From positions 4,588,001-4,652,000 of the forward strand of contig NZ_CP063785.1 of NCBI RefSeq assembly GCF_025860405.1: 64,000 nucleotides of DNA. The letters run 5' to 3'. Of this stretch, positions 61,185 to 64,000 are shown piece after piece. Under the pieces are notes generated by a model. That model did no database searches, was not told the origin of the DNA, and worked only from the letters and a program-made list of their open reading frames with translations. Made by a program: the position numbers and the translations under genes. Each line of letters starts with the position of its first letter. Position 1 is the first letter of the stretch. The stretch comes from Tolypothrix sp. PCC 7712 (lineage in GTDB: Bacteria; Cyanobacteriota; Cyanobacteriia; Cyanobacteriales; Nostocaceae).

Positions 61185-64000
61185 ATGCAAGCATCCGATA
61201 ACCACGATCCTATTGATGGTATTGCCATTATTGGCATGGTAGGAAAATTTCCTGGCGCTAGAAATGTCGATGAATTATGGCGCAATCTCTGTGAGGGAGT
61301 AGAATCAACAACTTTTTTTCAAGATGAGGAATTAGATCCCAGTATTGACCCCAACCTTTGCCAAGATCCTAGCTACGTCAAAGCTAGAGGAACTATCCCC
61401 GGAGGCGAAACCTTTGATGCAGCTTTCTTTGGTATCAATCCCGCAGAAGCTGTAGTGATGGACCCCCAAGCCAGAGTTTTTCTAGAGTTGGTGTATGAAG
61501 CTTTAGAAAATGCTGGTTATGAATCAGAGTCTTTCGATGGTTTGATTGGGTTATACGCTGGTTGTGGACAAAATACTTATTTTGCTAACAACATTAGCGG
61601 CCGGATGGAAATTGTCGATCGCATCGGTGAATTCCAAACGATGCTAGCTAATGAAAAAGACTTTTTAACCACCCGTGCGGCGTATAAACTTAACCTCAAA
61701 GGCCCGGCTGTCAGTGTAAATACTGCTTGCTCTACTTCATTAGTAGCAATTATCCAAGCTTGTCAAGCCCTAAGCAACTATCAATGTGATTTGGCTTTAG
61801 CTGGTGGTGTATCTATGACTACACCCCAAAATAGCGGTTATATAGCTCAAGAAGGCAGTATGCTTTCCGGTGATGGACATTGTCGCCCCTTCGATGTCAA
61901 CGCTCAAGGCACAATGTTCAATAACGGCGCAGGAATAGTTGCCCTAAAGCGTTTAGAAGATGCACTGCAAGATGGCGATCGCATTTATGCGGTAATTCGG
62001 GGGCTGGGTATTAATAATGATGGTGGTGATAAGGTAAGCTTTACGGCTCCCAGTGTAGATGGACAAGCCGAAGCCATTGCGATGGCCCAAGCTTACGCCA
62101 ACATTCACCCCGAAACTATCTCTTATATTGAAGCGCACGGTACAGCCACACCGCTAGGTGACCCGATTGAAATTGAAGCCTTAACCCAAGCATTCCGAGT
62201 CCATACAGATGCGAAACAATTTTGTGCGATTGGCTCAGTCAAAAGCAATCTTGGGCATTTAGTAGCAGCCGCTGGGGTAACGGGTTTAATTAAAACTGCG
62301 CTCTCGCTGTATCACAAAAAGCTACCCCCAAGCCTGAATTTTACAGCCCCCAACCCCAAGATTGATTTTGCCAATAGCCCCTTCTATGTCAATACCAAAC
62401 TAGTGGAATGGCCAGAAGGTGAAACTCCGCGCCGTGCTGGTGTGAGTTCCTTTGGTGTGGGTGGGACAAATGCTCATGTAGTTTTGGAAGAAACCCCAGA
62501 AATTCAATCTTCTGGTGCTTCTCGCCCACAGCAGCTATTGTTGCTCTCCGCCAAAACAAGTACAGCCTTAGATGCTGCAACCGCCAATTTACAGCAACAT
62601 CTGCAATATAACGCCGAAGTTAACTTGGCTGATGTTGCCTATACCTTACAGCGTGGACGTAAAGCCTTCAACTATCGCCGCTATGTAGTTTGTCACGATA
62701 TTACAGATGCGATCGCCTCTCTGCAATCTTTAGACCCCAATCAAGTCAGTACTCGTCATACAGAAATCCGTAATCCCCCTGTTGCTTTCATGTTCCCAGG
62801 GCAAGGATCGCAATATGTGAATATGGGATTGAATCTCTACAATCGCGAACCTATATTTCGTGAAGTAGTAGATCGATGTGCGGAAATTCTCAAACCTTTG
62901 CTGGGGAGAGATTTACGAGAAATCATGTATCCCGCGCCAGGCGATCGCGAAACTGCGGCTATTTCTTTAAAACAAACCTTCTTTACCCAGCCAGCATTAT
63001 TCGTGATTGAATACGCCCTAGCGCAACTATGGCAAAGTTGGGGAGTCAAACCCCAAGCCATGATTGGGCATAGTATTGGTGAATTTGTCGCCGCCTGTAT
63101 TGCGGGTGTATTTAGCTTAGAAGATGCGCTGCTGTTGGTTGCAACTCGCGGGCGCTTAATGTGGGAATTACCGGGAGGAGCCATGCTTTCAGTGCGTCTC
63201 CCAGCTAAAGAGGTAGAGCCGCGATTGAGTGCAGAATTAGCGATCGCTGCTATTAACGGCCCTTCCCTATGTGTAGTTGCAGGCCCTACAGAGGCGATCG
63301 CATCACTACAACAACAACTAGAAAGCGAAGAAATTGTCTGTCGCTATCTCCATACCTCCCATGCTTTCCACTCCCCAATGATGGATAGCATTGTGGCTCC
63401 CTTTGCAGAGGTAGTTGCACAAGTTAAATTATCCGCGCCTCAAATTCCCTTTGTTTCCACAGTTACCGCTAACTGGATTACATCTGAACAAGCCACTGAT
63501 CCAATGTATTGGGCAAATCATCTGCTCCAGACAGTGAGATTTGCGGAAGGCGTACAAACTCTCTGGGAACAGCCAGAACGGGTACTGCTGGAGGTAGGGC
63601 CACGCGCGACAACTGCAACCCTAGCGCGCCAACAAGCAAAAGATATCAAACAACAAATTGCGATCGCATCTCTGGCTGATAACGCTGAGAACGCAGCCGA
63701 ATGGAATGCATTACTCAAAGCAGTAGGACAACTGTGGTTAGCAGGAGTGACTATCGACTGGAGCAATTTCTATCAAGACGAAACACGCCAGCGAATCCCG
63801 CTTCCGACTTATCCCTTTGAACGCCAACGTTTTTGGATTGATCCACTACCCCATCCCAACCGCGCCAAAACTACTCAACCTCCCAATCCCCAAATTTTAG
63901 AGAAACCTGCAACTATGTCATCCCCCAAGCAAAAACTTATTCCCCTGCTCAAAGAAGTTCTCGAAGAAACCTCTGGACTAGAAATCGCTGGTTTTGACGA
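61185..64000 (+). CDS. Type I polyketide synthase (KS-AT-ACP...), truncated at the window edge
   Basis: The frame is open from ATG 61185 to the last base (938 codons seen). The ketosynthase (about 10-440) has the active cysteine C182 in NTACSTSL and both histidines (EAHGTATPLGDP, SNLGHLVAAAG). The acyltransferase (about 525-830) has GQGSQY and the active serine S630 in GHSIGEF; HAFHSPMM indicates malonyl-CoA rather than methylmalonyl-CoA. From about residue 910 an acyl carrier begins (LKEVLEETSGLEI). The module would extend the acyl unit loaded by the adjacent NRPS protein by two carbons. Later domains lie outside the window. Confidence 0.93.
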   Translation, partial: MQASDNHDPIDGIAIIGMVGKFPGARNVDELWRNLCEGVESTTFFQDEELDPSIDPNLCQDPSYVKARGTIPGGETFDAAFFGINPAEAVVMDPQARVFLELVYEALENAGYESESFDGLIGLYAGCGQNTYFANNISGRMEIVDRIGEFQTMLANEKDFLTTRAAYKLNLKGPAVSVNTACSTSLVAIIQACQALSNYQCDLALAGGVSMTTPQNSGYIAQEGSMLSGDGHCRPFDVNAQGTMFNNGAGIVALKRLEDALQDGDRIYAVIRGLGINNDGGDKVSFTAPSVDGQAEAIAMAQAYANIHPETISYIEAHGTATPLGDPIEIEALTQAFRVHTDAKQFCAIGSVKSNLGHLVAAAGVTGLIKTALSLYHKKLPPSLNFTAPNPKIDFANSPFYVNTKLVEWPEGETPRRAGVSSFGVGGTNAHVVLEETPEIQSSGASRPQQLLLLSAKTSTALDAATANLQQHLQYNAEVNLADVAYTLQRGRKAFNYRRYVVCHDITDAIASLQSLDPNQVSTRHTEIRNPPVAFMFPGQGSQYVNMGLNLYNREPIFREVVDRCAEILKPLLGRDLREIMYPAPGDRETAAISLKQTFFTQPALFVIEYALAQLWQSWGVKPQAMIGHSIGEFVAACIAGVFSLEDALLLVATRGRLMWELPGGAMLSVRLPAKEVEPRLSAELAIAAINGPSLCVVAGPTEAIASLQQQLESEEIVCRYLHTSHAFHSPMMDSIVAPFAEVVAQVKLSAPQIPFVSTVTANWITSEQATDPMYWANHLLQTVRFAEGVQTLWEQPERVLLEVGPRATTATLARQQAKDIKQQIAIASLADNAENAAEWNALLKAVGQLWLAGVTIDWSNFYQDETRQRIPLPTYPFERQRFWIDPLPHPNRAKTTQPPNPQILEKPATMSSPKQKLIPLLKEVLEETSGLEIAGFD

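Noticed and set aside
1..64000. tRNA, rRNA or tmRNA genes
   Set aside because: I looked through the intergenic regions by eye and recognised none; a tRNAscan-SE run would settle it.

Overview
The window comes from a filamentous, heterocyst-type cyanobacterium (order Nostocales; Nostoc, Calothrix or Tolypothrix-like). Evidence: very frequent HIP1-type GCGATCGC octamers, a chlorophyll gene (chlD), a hopanoid-type glycosyltransferase, many tracts of 7- and 9-bp short tandem repeats between genes, very large PAS/GAF hybrid kinases, and the start of an NRPS/PKS cluster. No rRNA, tRNA or CRISPR array was recognised.

Layout. 1-10 kb: a C-terminal gene scrap, hpnI-like glycosyltransferase, a DUF5009/HGSNAT-like membrane acyltransferase, trmFO, an MscS channel, S-adenosylhomocysteinase, a zinc-ribbon protein and an MgtC-like protein. 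10-18 kb: a decayed Ser/Thr-His hybrid kinase relic, a CHASE2 class III nucleotidyl cyclase with GTP-type substrate residues, a small outer-membrane barrel, a TPR protein, a DUF6174 protein and two radical-SAM genes. 18.7-30 kb: a 2296-residue multi-PAS/GAF hybrid histidine kinase whose first receiver lacks its Asp, an RHH regulator overlapping a PAS-like protein, and a TPR Ser/Thr kinase. 31-40 kb: an AhpD-like protein, prfB with a programmed frameshift, a tandem prfB paralogue that lost both GGQ and SPF, a Bax-inhibitor-1 protein, a SigF-like sigma factor, a four-helix-bundle protein and chlD.

40-45 kb: a Uma2-type gene cut near its 3' end by an IS1634-like element (1853 bp, 6-bp target duplication; the original gene can be rebuilt exactly), a PD-(D/E)XK-like protein, a strongly structured non-coding stretch, a NYN-domain protein and RNase III. 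45-53 kb: a histidine kinase, then two c-di-AMP (ydaO-type) riboswitches. One precedes a NrtABD-like ABC importer; the other precedes a UspA protein, followed by an SLC13/NhaD-like permease. 53-58 kb: a compact operon of coiled-coil protein, OmpA-domain membrane protein, Ras-like GTPase, small unknown protein and histidine kinase; it looks like one envelope or polarity signalling system. 59-64 kb: an A-PCP loading module followed by a type I PKS (KS-AT-ACP...) that runs off the window.

Most unusual items: the degenerate RF2 paralogue that keeps its own frameshift site (compare plastid PrfB3), the orphan structured RNA near 43 kb, the pair of c-di-AMP riboswitches, the GTPase/OmpA/kinase operon, and two families of small non-coding inverted-repeat elements, one with 10-bp target duplications.
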